DNA of 64,000 nt from Runella aurantiaca (GCF_003339505.1 NZ_QPIW01000009.1:124001-188000); one strand, 5' to 3'. Shown: positions 52,102-62,282, numbered from the stretch's first letter. Made by a program: numbers and translations. Notes: generated from the sequence alone by a model not told the origin.

Positions 52102-52641
52102 CTATGCAGTATCACCGCTGGTTTTTTCTCCTACAAAATAATGCTCAGGATGTTTGAAGAGCAGATTGAAGGAGGTCATTGAACCGTATATTTTGGTGAT
52201 ATACTGCTGTATATTTACTTTTTCTTCGTCGTTTAGATTGCTGGCATTCACGCGTTGTTCGAGTACCCTGAGGCGGTCGCGAACCATAACAATCTTGTGA
52301 AAGAAGCTATCAATCGTCATTTCTTTGGACGCCAAGTCGTGTCGCCCAGGTTTTAAAATAATTTTTCCGCCCTTCCATTTGTCGCCGAGTGGCACAGTTT
52401 CAGTGGCGTCCATCCATTTTTGGAGTACTTTGTTTAATGTTTGCTCAACATCAAACAAGCTCACTAAATCGGTGTCTAATTCAACGGCCTCGATTATTTC
52501 CAGCGGCGCATTTATTTTAATAACTTTGGCTCCGTGCTGCAGGAATGTGATGGTATAACCGTTGGATTTTACATTAATTACGACTCCTTCCCCAAACTCG
52601 GCATGACGAACTCGTGAACCAATGCCTAATATAATATCCAT
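52102..52641 (-). CDS. Conserved cytoplasmic protein with tudor-like N terminus
   Basis: The 179-residue protein begins with GIGSRVRHAEFGEGVV, similar to the tudor-like domain at the C terminus of UvrD/CarD type proteins, which binds nucleic acids or polymerase. The rest (about 70-170) is helical, with a coiled coil around DRLRVLEQRV. Probably a Bacteroidota-specific factor in transcription or repair, but the role is only inferred. Single gene. Confidence 0.6.
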   Translation of the reverse strand: MDIILGIGSRVRHAEFGEGVVINVKSNGYTITFLQHGAKVIKINAPLEIIEAVELDTDLVSLFDVEQTLNKVLQKWMDATETVPLGDKWKGGKIILKPGRHDLASKEMTIDSFFHKIVMVRDRLRVLEQRVNASNLNDEEKVNIQQYITKIYGSMTSFNLLFKHPEHYFVGEKTSGDTA

Positions 52642-52803
52642 GCTTTTAAATATACTTATGAGTTATAGTAGTCATATTGTCAAACTTCGTGCCATAGTTT
52701 ATTTTTTTGTAAGAAAAATGTAAAATATTTATAAATAACTGATTTTCAGGATTTGTGTTTGGACTTTTTCTTGGTATTTAGATGTATTGCATTCATAAAC
52801 GAC

Positions 52804-53976
52804 ATGTTAAAAAATAACACTTCATCTCTTTTTTCGCTTCCCGAAGGAATACATTTTATCAATTGTGCCACACGTGGTCCTTTTTCAAAATCCGTTGAAC
52901 AAGCTGGTATTGATGCCATCCAACAGTTCAGCCCGTCGATTCACCAAATCCGCCCTGATGATTTTTTTGAACGGGCATGGGTTGTTCGGGAATTATTTGA
53001 CCAACTGATAAACAGCCAAGATAAAGAGCGCATTGCAATCATTCCGTCGGTTTCGTATGCGATGGCGGTGGTGGCTCGCAACTTGTACCGTAAGCCAGGG
53101 CTGCGGGCGGGTCAACATATTTTATTGTTGGGCGATGAGTTTCCCAGTGATGTATACGCGTGGTCGCGGGTTTGTAAAGAGTTGTCTTTAACGATTGTGA
53201 CCGTGCAGATGCCCGATTCCGAAGCCGTGGGGCAAGAGTGGAATGCACGCATTCTGGAGGCCATCAATGACGATACGGCCTTGGTGGTGATGCCGCACGT
53301 GCATTGGCAATACGGGATTAAGTTTGAAATCGAGAAAATTGCCGAGCGCGCAAGGGCTGTCAATGCCCTCGTTGCCATTGATGGTACGCAGTCGGTGAGC
53401 GCCCTTGATTTTGACGTTCAGAAAGTAAAACCTGATATAATGGTCTGCGCCGCTTATAAATGGTTGATGGGGCCTTATGGAATGGGGCTGGCGTATTTCG
53501 GCGAATTTTTTGACGGCGGAATTCCCCTCGAAGAGTCTTGGATGGCCCGCCAAGAGAGCAATTTATTTTATAAACTCACGGAATACCAAGAAAACTACCG
53601 CCCAAAAGCGTACCGGTACAACGTAGGAGAGCATTCACATTTTATTCAAATGCCGATGTTGGAAGTGGCACTGCGCGAAAAACTAGCTTGGGGCTGCGAT
53701 TCGATACAGGCGCATTGCCAATCGCTTTGGCAGCAACCCGTTCAAAAGTTAGCCAGCCTTGGCGTTCAGTTTGAACCCGAAGCGGAGCGGGCGCATCATT
53801 TGGTTGGAATCAGGTTACCCGCTTCGACGGATGTCGTGAAAGTACAGCAGGCATTGGAGGCCAGAAAAGTAATTGTGGCGGCGCGTGGGCAGGGCATTAG
53901 GGTGTCGCCGCATTTGTACAATACCGCCGCCGACATGAATGCCTTGGTAGAAGCGTTGGCCGATGTGTTGACCTAG
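52804..53976 (+). CDS. Class V aminotransferase
   Basis: The 390-residue PLP enzyme starts at ATG 52804. The PLP lysine is in CAAYKWLMGPYGMG and His/Asp motifs (DGTQSVSALDFD) are typical of class V enzymes such as cysteine desulfurase or selenocysteine lyase. The active-site Cys loop of desulfurases is not evident, so kynureninase-like or isopenicillin-epimerase-like activity is possible. Single gene. Confidence 0.85.
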   Translation: MLKNNTSSLFSLPEGIHFINCATRGPFSKSVEQAGIDAIQQFSPSIHQIRPDDFFERAWVVRELFDQLINSQDKERIAIIPSVSYAMAVVARNLYRKPGLRAGQHILLLGDEFPSDVYAWSRVCKELSLTIVTVQMPDSEAVGQEWNARILEAINDDTALVVMPHVHWQYGIKFEIEKIAERARAVNALVAIDGTQSVSALDFDVQKVKPDIMVCAAYKWLMGPYGMGLAYFGEFFDGGIPLEESWMARQESNLFYKLTEYQENYRPKAYRYNVGEHSHFIQMPMLEVALREKLAWGCDSIQAHCQSLWQQPVQKLASLGVQFEPEAERAHHLVGIRLPASTDVVKVQQALEARKVIVAARGQGIRVSPHLYNTAADMNALVEALADVLT

Positions 53977-54155
53977 CGACGGGTGGTATCTACCGCAATG
54001 GAGTCATTGGGCGCGGCCACGTCAAACGCCCGGATAATCTGTTTTTTCTTGTTCCACGGGGCCGTGGTGCGTCTTGCCATGTCGATGGCGAAGAAAGCCA
54101 CAATGGCTACAAAAACAACGCTGACGATAATAAATATTTTACGATTTCGGTTCAT
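53973..54155 (-). CDS. 60-residue single-pass membrane protein
   Basis: The product starts MNRNRKIFIIVSVVFVAIV at the ATG complementary to 54153-54155; the longer frame to 54263 is not supported. One membrane helix (about 7-24) is followed by a short polar tail rich in Asn, Asp and Thr. It lies 38 bases after the SixA-like gene and probably belongs to its operon. The family is unknown. Confidence 0.65.
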   Translation of the reverse strand: MNRNRKIFIIVSVVFVAIVAFFAIDMARRTTAPWNKKKQIIRAFDVAAPNDSIAVDTTRR

Positions 54156-54193
54156 TTCGGGAGTTGCCAAAGGCAAAAGTGAAAACAGGCGCT

Positions 54194-54694
54194 CTATTGT
54201 TTTAAGTGTTTTGGAGAGTCGTAGCTGATGAATTTTCCCGTTCTGGATGAGATTTCTTCCCAATCCATATTGGTAAATTCTACGGTGACAACCGAGCCTT
54301 TTGACATGGAGCCGATGTCATAATTGGTAAGGTATTCGGCAAAGTAAGTGATATCGGGGTTATGGCCAAACACCATCAGATGTCGGCATTTTTCGGGGGC
54401 GGTATTGACGGCCGCAAGGTAGGCTTTAGGGCCGTTGTCGTACAGGTCGCGGGTGGTTTTGATGGCTTCATATTCGTAATGAAGCTGTTCGGCCATGATG
54501 CGGGCCGTCTGAAACGCCCGGGCCGCCGAACTGCTCACCAACAAGTCGGGTTTTAGGCCCTTGTCGGCCAGAAACTTTCCCATGCGGGCGGCGTCAATCG
54601 TCCCCGATGAAGTAAGCTCGCGGTCGAAATCCCCGAAGAATGAGGAACTATCTTCCGCTTTGGCGTGGCGGACTATGTACAGATAACGTTTCAT
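54194..54694 (-). CDS. SixA-like histidine phosphatase
   Basis: The 166-residue protein has the phosphatase signature LYIVRHAKAEDSS and a second His in LMVFGHNPDITYF. SixA proteins dephosphorylate histidine phosphotransfer domains or other phosphohistidines. The ATG complementary to 54692-54694 is chosen, since a -7 box (TATTTTTG) at 54709-54716 leaves almost no leader for the other start at 54703. Operon with the small membrane gene. Confidence 0.88.
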   Translation of the reverse strand: MKRYLYIVRHAKAEDSSSFFGDFDRELTSSGTIDAARMGKFLADKGLKPDLLVSSSAARAFQTARIMAEQLHYEYEAIKTTRDLYDNGPKAYLAAVNTAPEKCRHLMVFGHNPDITYFAEYLTNYDIGSMSKGSVVTVEFTNMDWEEISSRTGKFISYDSPKHLKQ

Positions 54695-54708
54695 AGAAGT
54701 CATTTTTG

Positions 54709-54727
54709 CAAAAATAAGCTATCTTTG
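54709..54727. promoter_or_regulatory. Divergent promoter elements
   Basis: TATTTTTG on the minus strand (54709-54716) serves the SixA-like gene, and TATCTTTG on the plus strand (54720-54727) serves the gene at 54751. Confidence 0.55.
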
Positions 54728-54750
54728 CGGGCTCGCCAAGTGTCGTACGC

Positions 54751-56457
54751 ATGAAAATTTTAAATGTCTTTGCTGCTTTCACAGTACTTATTATTGCCTT
54801 TTTATTTTATCGTTTTGTGGGCCAAAATGCGGTAAATGTCCCTTATTTTGATGATTATGCGTATTTAGAATACATCATTAAGTTTATCAATGCTCCCAAT
54901 GCCCTGCATTTTATGCAGGAATTGGAATATAAACACAACGGACACGGGGTGATTACGGCCAAATTGGTGTTTTGGCTGGATTATCTACTGACGGGAGAAG
55001 CCAACTACCGAACGCTGATTTTGGTGGGCAGCGGCCTGGTCATCGGCTTGTTTACGTATTTTTGGAAGATACTGTCGGTCAATCGTTTGCCGTTTTGGTA
55101 TGCGTTGCCAGTGGCCCTGTTTTTGTTTACGCCAGCGTATCACGAGAACATCTTTTGGGCGGCGGCGCTGTGGCAATATACCGCTTCATTTGCCATTGGA
55201 TTATTGACCTATTTTTTATTGTCGAAAAACAACAATTGGGCGTTTACGGGGGCCATTATTGGGGGATATTTGTTGACCTATACCAACGGAAATGGTCTTT
55301 TTGGAATGTACGTTGGATTGGTCATTCCCCTGCTTCAAACACGGCACAAAAAAGCCATTATTTGGTTGATAGCCTGTGTCTTAACTACCGTTTTGTTTTA
55401 TTGGTATTATCCCTTCGGTTTTGGGTCTTTAGGTCAAGAAAAAAGCCTTAAAAACTCCGCTTTAACCATTGTGTCGTTTTTTGGCTCCTGCGCTTCCTAC
55501 TTTCGTGGGCGTCTGCCAGAAGTGGCGGTTTTGGGCGTGGGAATTACGCTTTCATTGATAAGCTTAGCGCTTTGGTTGGTGGTTGAATACGTCAAAAAAT
55601 TAGTAAATAACGCTTCAAAAGGCAAGATTTTATCCGTTTTTACGGATACGCCGGCCAATTTATCGCTTTTGGCCTTGCTTGCTTGGCTGCTCGTTACGGG
55701 GTTGGGCGTGGCCACCGCCCGGGCCGTAGATACCCTCGAAACCCCCGCGCGCTACATGATTTATTCTGTGATGTCGGTAGTGGCGCTTTATGTAACGTTT
55801 CTATTGATTTTATCCCAAAGAGGTCAAAAAATAATGACGGGGGGAATGACCGTTGTAGGTGTCATTTTTGCCGTCAGTACGTATATGTTTGCCGCGTCCG
55901 ACGTCATTAATTTTCGAAATTCGCTCATATCCGATGCTTTTTCGCTTAAGCAACATCGTCGGGTGACGGGGAAGTTGGAGACTATGACAAACACAGTGGT
56001 CAAGAAATATTTTGATGAAGCTGTAGAAAAAGGTATCTACGTGATTCCAACCACCGCGCTGAATGAAGTAAACTTAATCAAGGCTGATACATTGACCATG
56101 CCCAATGTGTCTTTAAGCGTTGATATCGATACCTTGCCCGCCTACGGAGGAATTCTCATTAATAAAGTACGGAATGAACAATTGGCGGTCAGTCAAGACA
56201 AACCCCAAAATGCGTTATTCATGGTGCTTAAAAATGATTCTACTGCCTATGTGACGGCCGTAAAACAGCGGCCAAACCGAGAACGAAGGTCCTTTTTACG
56301 CACAGGAAACTACTTTAAAGAAGGGTTTGAAGCGTGGATTTATCAAGATAACATCCCCGAAGGAAACTATCAAGTGGGCTTTCTCTTCAGCGAAACCCAA
56401 AAACCTCGCCTTGTTTATACTTCTCAACGCCTTATAATTCAGGATTTTCAGAAATAA
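54751..56457 (+). CDS. Multi-helix membrane protein, probable GT-C type
   Basis: The 568-residue protein has about ten to eleven helices followed by a C-terminal soluble domain (about 470-568). An acidic loop YFDDYAYLEY after the first helix recalls GT-C glycosyltransferases that use polyprenyl-sugar donors. It may be part of surface glycan assembly; a defined partner is not seen. prfC follows at 52 bases with its own promoter. Confidence 0.65.
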   Translation: MKILNVFAAFTVLIIAFLFYRFVGQNAVNVPYFDDYAYLEYIIKFINAPNALHFMQELEYKHNGHGVITAKLVFWLDYLLTGEANYRTLILVGSGLVIGLFTYFWKILSVNRLPFWYALPVALFLFTPAYHENIFWAAALWQYTASFAIGLLTYFLLSKNNNWAFTGAIIGGYLLTYTNGNGLFGMYVGLVIPLLQTRHKKAIIWLIACVLTTVLFYWYYPFGFGSLGQEKSLKNSALTIVSFFGSCASYFRGRLPEVAVLGVGITLSLISLALWLVVEYVKKLVNNASKGKILSVFTDTPANLSLLALLAWLLVTGLGVATARAVDTLETPARYMIYSVMSVVALYVTFLLILSQRGQKIMTGGMTVVGVIFAVSTYMFAASDVINFRNSLISDAFSLKQHRRVTGKLETMTNTVVKKYFDEAVEKGIYVIPTTALNEVNLIKADTLTMPNVSLSVDIDTLPAYGGILINKVRNEQLAVSQDKPQNALFMVLKNDSTAYVTAVKQRPNRERRSFLRTGNYFKEGFEAWIYQDNIPEGNYQVGFLFSETQKPRLVYTSQRLIIQDFQK

Positions 56458-56462
56458 GCTGT

Positions 56463-56470
56463 TAACTTTG
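56463..56470 (+). promoter_or_regulatory. -7 promoter element of prfC
   Basis: TAACTTTG is 39 bases before the prfC start. Confidence 0.55.
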
Positions 56471-56508
56471 CAACCTTTTTCGGAAGTCCGATATCCAATA
56501 ATTTTACA

Positions 56509-58104
56509 ATGAGTACGATCCAACAGGAAATAGCCAAAAGGCGCACATTTGCCATTATCAGTCACCCCGATGCGGGAAAAACGACCTTGACCGAAAAACT
56601 CCTGCTTTTTGGAGGGGCCATTCAAACGGCGGGCGCGGTTAAGTCAAACAAAATCAAGAAGACCGCAACGTCTGACTTCATGGAAATCGAGAAACAACGT
56701 GGTATCTCGGTGGCTACGTCGGTGATGACATTTGAGTATAACAGCCTACTTATCAATATCTTAGATACCCCTGGTCATAAAGATTTTGCTGAAGATACTT
56801 ACCGTACCCTTACGGCAGTGGACTCGGTGATTTTGGTGATTGACTGCGTAAAAGGCGTGGAGGAACAGACCGAACGGCTGATGGAAGTATGCCGTATGCG
56901 GGATACCCCAGTGATTGTTTTTATCAATAAAATGGACCGAGAAGGGCAAAACCCGTTTGATTTGCTCGATGAGTTGGAGCAAAAATTGAACCTGAAAGTG
57001 CGTCCGTTGACGTGGCCCGTCAACGGTGGTGCTACTTTTAAAGGGGTTTATCACTTGCTGGAAAAACAGATGTATTTTTTCAAAGTGAATAAAACCAAAG
57101 TGGAAGATGATGTGGCGCTGCTGGAGTTGGATTCTGACGAATTGGATGCAAAAGTTGGCGGGCGCGATGCCGCCCAATTGCGGGAAGATGTCGAACTTAT
57201 TGATGGTGTTTACGACCAATTCGACCGTGAAGATTACCTATCGGGCAAAGTGGCTCCTGTGTTTTTTGGGAGTGCGGTAAATAATTTTGGCGTCCGTGAA
57301 TTGTTGGAAGCCTTTTGTCAAATTTCTCCGCTGCCCATTGCCCGTCAAACCAATGTGCGCTTGGTAAAGCCCGATGAGAAGAATTTTACGGGTTTTATTT
57401 TCAAAATACACGCCAATATCGACCCGCGTCACCGCGATAGAATTGCGTTTTTGCGGGTTTGTTCGGGCACGTTTGAACGGGGTAAGTTTTATAAAAATAC
57501 CCGTCTGGAAAAGAACGTCCGTTTTTCCAACCCTTACAGTTTTATGGCCTCCGCAAAAGAGGTGGTTGATCAGGGATTTCCGGGAGATGTCATCGGTTTG
57601 TACGATACGGGTACTTTCAAAATCGGCGATACCCTCACCGAAGGGGAGGAGTTGCAATATGCGGGTATCCCGAGTTTCTCGCCCGAAATCTTCAAAGAAT
57701 TAATCAATCTTGACCCGATGAAATCCAAACAATTGGAGAAAGGGGTGCAGCAATTGACCGACGAAGGGGTGGCGCAGTTGTTTACAGTTCAGCCCGGAAA
57801 TCGGAAAGTAGTGGGTACGGTAGGCGAATTGCAATTTGAAGTAATTCAATACCGATTGGAGCATGAGTACGGCGCTAAGTGTCGTTGGGTGCAGATGAAT
57901 ACGACAAGGGCCTGTTGGGTAACGAGCGAGGACCCCAAAAAACTTCAAGAATTTATTCGTTTGAAAGGAACACAAATCGGGTACGATAAAGATGACAATC
58001 CCGTTTTTCTGGCGGACTCCGAATGGATGTTGCGCATGAACCGGGACAACAACCCCGACATTCAGTTCCACACAACTTCAGAATTTAAAGTAATGGCAGA
58101 TTAG
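56509..58104 (+). CDS. prfC: Peptide chain release factor 3
   Basis: The 531-residue GTPase recycles RF1 and RF2 after termination. It shows G1 [16 protein letters not shown]3 [14 protein letters not shown] and G4 NKMD, with the RF3-specific C-terminal domains. Length is close to E. coli (529). It stands alone with a -7 box. Convergent with the small RNA-like element. Confidence 0.97.
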   Translation: MSTIQQEIAKRRTFAIISHPDAGKTTLTEKLLLFGGAIQTAGAVKSNKIKKTATSDFMEIEKQRGISVATSVMTFEYNSLLINILDTPGHKDFAEDTYRTLTAVDSVILVIDCVKGVEEQTERLMEVCRMRDTPVIVFINKMDREGQNPFDLLDELEQKLNLKVRPLTWPVNGGATFKGVYHLLEKQMYFFKVNKTKVEDDVALLELDSDELDAKVGGRDAAQLREDVELIDGVYDQFDREDYLSGKVAPVFFGSAVNNFGVRELLEAFCQISPLPIARQTNVRLVKPDEKNFTGFIFKIHANIDPRHRDRIAFLRVCSGTFERGKFYKNTRLEKNVRFSNPYSFMASAKEVVDQGFPGDVIGLYDTGTFKIGDTLTEGEELQYAGIPSFSPEIFKELINLDPMKSKQLEKGVQQLTDEGVAQLFTVQPGNRKVVGTVGELQFEVIQYRLEHEYGAKCRWVQMNTTRACWVTSEDPKKLQEFIRLKGTQIGYDKDDNPVFLADSEWMLRMNRDNNPDIQFHTTSEFKVMAD

Positions 58105-58160
58105 TGAAGAGCGGGTAATTGCCCGCTTTTTATCATTTTGAGACATTTAGCCGAGGGCGA

Positions 58161-58260
58161 TAAAATAAAAAAAGCTGCTCGAAATCCTCGAACAGCTTTC
58201 CGACTATATCCACACCATTATTAGTTGTGCAAATATAGATAGAAAACAATTTATTCCAAA
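58161..58260 (-). ncRNA. Small RNA-like element, copy 2, with its own promoter
   Basis: On the minus strand a TTTG (58257-58260), 19 bases, then TATATTTG (58230-58237) matches the Bacteroidota consensus. The transcript would begin near 58224, include ATGGTGTGGATA (58207-58218) and GTCGGAAAGCTGTTCGA, and end at a hairpin (CAGCTTT/AAAGCTG, 58171-58199) with T7. Expected size is about 60-70 nt. Its tiny frame (MVWI then stop) may be chance. Similar to copy 1 at 50964-51018. Confidence 0.55.
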
Positions 58261-58302
58261 AAAAATCCTGTGTTTTTTTGTGGGTAGGAAACTCCTTCAC
58301 CC

Positions 58303-58965
58303 CTAAAAATGCAAGGCTTTTCGTAAGTCCTCGATTGTCAGATTGTTTAGATTGGCTAAAACTACGTCGGCTTCGGTTAAAATATCGGGTTGACCTATGC
58401 CAACGGTTTTCATGCCAGCTCTTCGGCCTGCTTCGATACCTGCTACAGCGTCTTCAAATACGACGCATTCGTTGGGAGATGCGCCTAATTCTTCCGCTCC
58501 TTTCAAAAAAACTTCAGGGTCGGGTTTGCCTTTGGATATTTTGGTGCCGTCAATAATGGCGTCAAAAGCGTTGAGAATGCCGATACGTTCCAGAATCGGT
58601 TTGGCGTTTTTGCTCACCGAGCCCAATCCGATTTTTATTCCTGCTAAACGTGTTTTTTCTAGAAATGCGTTAATACCTGGCAAAATATCATCGGGAGTCA
58701 TCTTATTGATTAACTCCACATACCAGTCGTTTTTGAGTGTGGCCAAAGTCTCTTTTTCAGCGGGAGTGAGCGTCACATTTCCGTGGGAGAGAATTCGGTC
58801 CAGCGACTCGGTGCGGCTAACTCCTTTGAGGCTTTCGTTAAATTCTTCTGAGATGTCGAACCCCAATTTTTCATTGGCCAACCGTCGCCATGCTTGGTAG
58901 TGAAAGTGGGCGGTATCTACAATGACCCCATCGAGGTCAAACAAAAATGCTTTTGGCTGGGCCAT
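58303..58965 (-). CDS. pgmB: Beta-phosphoglucomutase
   Basis: The 220-residue HAD enzyme interconverts beta-glucose-1-phosphate and glucose-6-phosphate. Catalytic FDLDGVIVDTAHFH, the sugar-ring region RRLANEKLG and KGKPDPEVFLKGAEELG and FEDAVAGIEAGRRAG are all present. It normally serves maltose or trehalose phosphorolysis, but no phosphorylase gene is seen nearby. A TATTTTTG box is on its strand near 58994-59001. Confidence 0.92.
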   Translation of the reverse strand: MAQPKAFLFDLDGVIVDTAHFHYQAWRRLANEKLGFDISEEFNESLKGVSRTESLDRILSHGNVTLTPAEKETLATLKNDWYVELINKMTPDDILPGINAFLEKTRLAGIKIGLGSVSKNAKPILERIGILNAFDAIIDGTKISKGKPDPEVFLKGAEELGASPNECVVFEDAVAGIEAGRRAGMKTVGIGQPDILTEADVVLANLNNLTIEDLRKALHF

Positions 58966-58993
58966 GTCTGAGTATCATAGGTTTGGTGATACG

Positions 58994-59001
58994 CAAAAAT
59001 A
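58994..59001 (-). promoter_or_regulatory. -7 promoter element of pgmB
   Basis: Reads TATTTTTG on the minus strand, about 29 bases before the start codon. Confidence 0.5.
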
Positions 59002-59055
59002 CGCCGAAAGGCCCTACTTCTCCGCATCTAGTAAGTAGTAAATTTAAGAGACTGA

Positions 59056-59934
59056 CTATTTGGTCGGAAATCCACTTTTTTTGAGGGTCTCAAATAGCTG
59101 TTTTACCTCGGCAATTCTTTGGTCACCATTAAGGGCAAAATACCAGAATGTTTCCAATTCTCCGCGGTGCATGGACTGGTTCATGTCGCCGCTTTGGGAC
59201 TTGTGCGAAGCCTTCACCCAGTCTGCAACAATCATGTAACTATGTTTATTATCTTCCCCAAATCCAAACGAACGGTCGAACTCAAACACAGGCGCGGCGG
59301 AGCTAATGGTCGATTCGGGGTAGCCATCCAGCGAAGAAAATGTAAAAGTATATCCCTTATTGGCCGACTGTCCGCCCAAAACTATGGGTGGTTTGGGGCC
59401 TTTGTAGCGTTGAACTGCCCGTAAAGCGCTCAGTGAGGCAGCTTTATGGTGGGCGTGCTGCCCTTCATGCGGAACCATACAAAAGATATAATCGTACTGT
59501 CCTTTGGCCAAAATACCGTCCAATCGGCGCTCTATGTAGCTGATGTCCCAGTTTTTACCTTGAAGATATGGTTTTTCGTTGCGGTTGTAATAATCGTCGA
59601 TTTGGTCAAAAAAGTAGTAATTGCCGATGCCAAGTATTTCGCCCGCAGCCATCATTTCTTTTTTACGTATAAGGGGTAAGTTCTTGCGACCCACGACCGA
59701 ATCGAGCATGTTCATACCATAATACATCGAAGCCAACATACCGTTAAAGCCACCCGAAGCATCTGTAATCAGGGCTAAGTCGGCACTCCCTTTGAGTTCA
59801 CGCGTAATTTTAAAAACTGTAACGGGAAACATGGTTTCATCGTCGGGGTGAGCCGTAACAATCAGTACCTTGGGGCCTTGGGTAAAGCCACTAAATGCAG
59901 ATAACAGCAGAAAGTATAAAAGTAAAGATTTCAT
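59056..59934 (-). CDS. Secreted PIG-L family deacetylase (short form)
   Basis: The 292-residue product starts at the ATG complementary to 59932-59934, giving a signal peptide (SLLLYFLLLSAFSGF). It has AHPDDET (residues about 29-35) and the second motif HEGQHAHHK, with an N-acetyl-sugar deacetylase fold. It is much shorter than the protein at 547 and lacks the extra domains. The substrate is unknown. Confidence 0.88.
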   Translation of the reverse strand: MKSLLLYFLLLSAFSGFTQGPKVLIVTAHPDDETMFPVTVFKITRELKGSADLALITDASGGFNGMLASMYYGMNMLDSVVGRKNLPLIRKKEMMAAGEILGIGNYYFFDQIDDYYNRNEKPYLQGKNWDISYIERRLDGILAKGQYDYIFCMVPHEGQHAHHKAASLSALRAVQRYKGPKPPIVLGGQSANKGYTFTFSSLDGYPESTISSAAPVFEFDRSFGFGEDNKHSYMIVADWVKASHKSQSGDMNQSMHRGELETFWYFALNGDQRIAEVKQLFETLKKSGFPTK

Positions 59935-60373
59935 GGATTTATGAAAAAAATGAAAAATGGTTTTAGAGATGATTATGGGGTATGTGCTTAGGACCGTTTG
60001 ATAACTATTTGTAAAATTTAATATTAAAAACACGCTTTTTTAGGGTGTAATAGCTATATTTAGACTTCTCGAAAATTTTATATCCCATTGATTATTAAAT
60101 ATATATACCCATTTAATCGTAAAAAAATCTTGTATGGTATAAATTTTTATATCTCTCAACTAACACTATCCAAGACAGTCTTAATCTTCCCCAACTTCTA
60201 CCAGACTTGTCCTTTTTGCCATCGACGTTTTTCGGTAGTGATAGGGTTTGGTGTATTGTTTTGAAAGAGGGCGATGTCAAAAGTTAATACTGAATTTTAA
60301 AGGTAAGAAGAGTATCGAATTATTTATTCCTTTGGAAATAGTCATTTACCCTACACCAATTATATTTTAATAA
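59935..60373. other. Long AT-rich divergent gap
   Basis: This 440-bp gap between the second PIG-L gene and the SASA esterase is AT-rich. A TTCCTTTG box near 60328 is one base off the -7 consensus and could start the esterase gene. I see no ORF, clear repeat or hairpin in it. Confidence 0.5.
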
Positions 60374-62260
60374 ATGTTTATTGATCGACCCTCGCGTTAT
60401 AAAATTAAAATACTGCTCTTTTTACTGGCAGTCACGGTAAGTTCCTCGGTTTGGGCACAACTTTCAATTACCTTTCCGTTCGACGGGGCTGTTTTTCAAA
60501 GAAATACCTCTAACACCGCCACAATTTCAATTGCAGGGAGTTATACTGGTGGAGTGGAGCGTATTGAAGCACGGTTGACTGCCGTCGCGGGTGGAACTGG
60601 AGTGGGTTGGACAAGCATTGATACATCCCCTGCAGCGGGTCTTTACAAGGGCACATTGAGCGGAGTGACGGGCGGGTGGTATACGTTGGAAGTACGTTCT
60701 GTTTTGTTTAATAATGTAGTTACCACTGCCACGCTGTCGCGGGTGGGAGTGGGTGAGGTATTCGTTATTGCAGGCCAATCCAATGTGCAAGGGATTGAAA
60801 GTCATGGACATAAAGCTTCCGTAGATGCTAATAATCGAATTAAATACGTAGATTGGCTATTGCCGTGTCCTGATGGTACCTGTCAAAATGTGGACCCGCC
60901 CTTCCCGCAGATTTCTACGTTGAACAATACAGGTCAGGGAATTCGTATTTCACCCAACGGCATTACTTCTTGGGCGTGGGGGGAGTTGGGAGATGCTTTA
61001 TTGAATCGTTTTAACGTGCCTGTTTTGTTTTTCAATGCCGCGGCAAGTGGCTCATCTATTGGCAATTGGAGCCGCAGTGCCGACGGCCTGCCATCCGCCC
61101 ATCCACACATTGGAATCCAATATGCTGGCAATCCGAATTTTCCGTACCAATACTTACGGAAGGCGCTTAATTTTTACGCTTCGTTGTTTGGGGTCAGGGC
61201 CGTGCTTTGGCATCAGGGAGAATCAGATTTGGTTAAAAATAGAAACGCAGACCCCAATGATAATACATTGGCAACTGAATACCGAGATAGCCTAAATCAC
61301 GTAATCAGTCGCTCGCGAAGCCACTCCGATAAGCTGCTCTTGCCGTGGGTAATTTCTAGGGTGTCTTATTGGGAATATGGAAGTGCTCCTTTTACAGATT
61401 CTGAAGTAATTTCAGGCCAAAATTTGACCATTAACCCCACGGACAAAATTTTTGCGGGCCCCGAAACCGATTTTATTCAAATTCCTCGTCCTGACGGGGT
61501 TCATCTTGAAAATGTATCAGGAGGGATCCAAGGGATTTCTGAAATGGCTAACGGCTGGAATACCTATCTTGATAATAATTTCTTTGCCAATGCTACGCCT
61601 TATGCCGCAATGGCTCCGCCTTCGCTGACCTTAGGGTGTTCGGGGGGCACGTATTCTGTGACTGCTCCTGCGGGATACACGTATTTTTGGGTGAGTGGCA
61701 ACAATGATATTTCCACTGCATACCAATTACCAAATACTCAAACTATAACCCCCGGGGCAGGTACTTATCGGGTGTATTTAAAAGATGGTTCTGATAACAT
61801 CATATTATCCCAATCAGTGACAGTGCCTGGGGGAGTTTCCGCACCTCCTTCGTTGACGGTCAGTGCTTCTCCAGTCGTAGCTGGGCAATCGGTGACGTTA
61901 TATGCGCAGGGATGCATGGGGTCGGTCAATTGGTCTACAGGTCAATCGGGCTACAGTATTTCGCAGGCGCCCACGCAAACAACTACGTACACCGCTACTT
62001 GTAGTATCGGGAGTTGTGCTTCGGTGGCGGCCAATGTTCAGGTCAGTGCTTGTCCAGCTACTGCCACTTTATCTTCCCCCTATGTTTCGGGGCAAACGCT
62101 CACCATAAAAGCCTCAAATACGTTGATTGGGGTTAACGCCGTTCGGGCGGGGGCCAATATTATGTACGATGCTAAAAACTCCGTAACCCTTCAACCGGGC
62201 TTTTTGTCTGAAAAGAACAGCACATTCACAGCAGTTGCGGGAGCGGGTTGCAGCAATTAA
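60374..62260 (+). CDS. Secreted SASA/sialate-esterase-like protein with C-terminal sorting tag
   Basis: The 628-residue product has a signal peptide (ending VWAQ), an N-terminal beta domain (about 30-125), a SASA-type SGNH-like esterase domain (from about 130) with IAGQSNVQG and the catalytic His in PRPDGVHLENVSGG, two Ig- or PKD-like domains (about 410-560), and a C-terminal region ending VTLQPGFLSEKN and GAGCSN. That end resembles the 3-coathanger/GCX-type tags of Cytophagales secreted proteins. It probably acts on acetylated sugars outside the cell. Confidence 0.82.
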   Translation: MFIDRPSRYKIKILLFLLAVTVSSSVWAQLSITFPFDGAVFQRNTSNTATISIAGSYTGGVERIEARLTAVAGGTGVGWTSIDTSPAAGLYKGTLSGVTGGWYTLEVRSVLFNNVVTTATLSRVGVGEVFVIAGQSNVQGIESHGHKASVDANNRIKYVDWLLPCPDGTCQNVDPPFPQISTLNNTGQGIRISPNGITSWAWGELGDALLNRFNVPVLFFNAAASGSSIGNWSRSADGLPSAHPHIGIQYAGNPNFPYQYLRKALNFYASLFGVRAVLWHQGESDLVKNRNADPNDNTLATEYRDSLNHVISRSRSHSDKLLLPWVISRVSYWEYGSAPFTDSEVISGQNLTINPTDKIFAGPETDFIQIPRPDGVHLENVSGGIQGISEMANGWNTYLDNNFFANATPYAAMAPPSLTLGCSGGTYSVTAPAGYTYFWVSGNNDISTAYQLPNTQTITPGAGTYRVYLKDGSDNIILSQSVTVPGGVSAPPSLTVSASPVVAGQSVTLYAQGCMGSVNWSTGQSGYSISQAPTQTTTYTATCSIGSCASVAANVQVSACPATATLSSPYVSGQTLTIKASNTLIGVNAVRAGANIMYDAKNSVTLQPGFLSEKNSTFTAVAGAGCSN

Positions 62261-62282
62261 AGCCCCAGAAAAAGCACTTATT

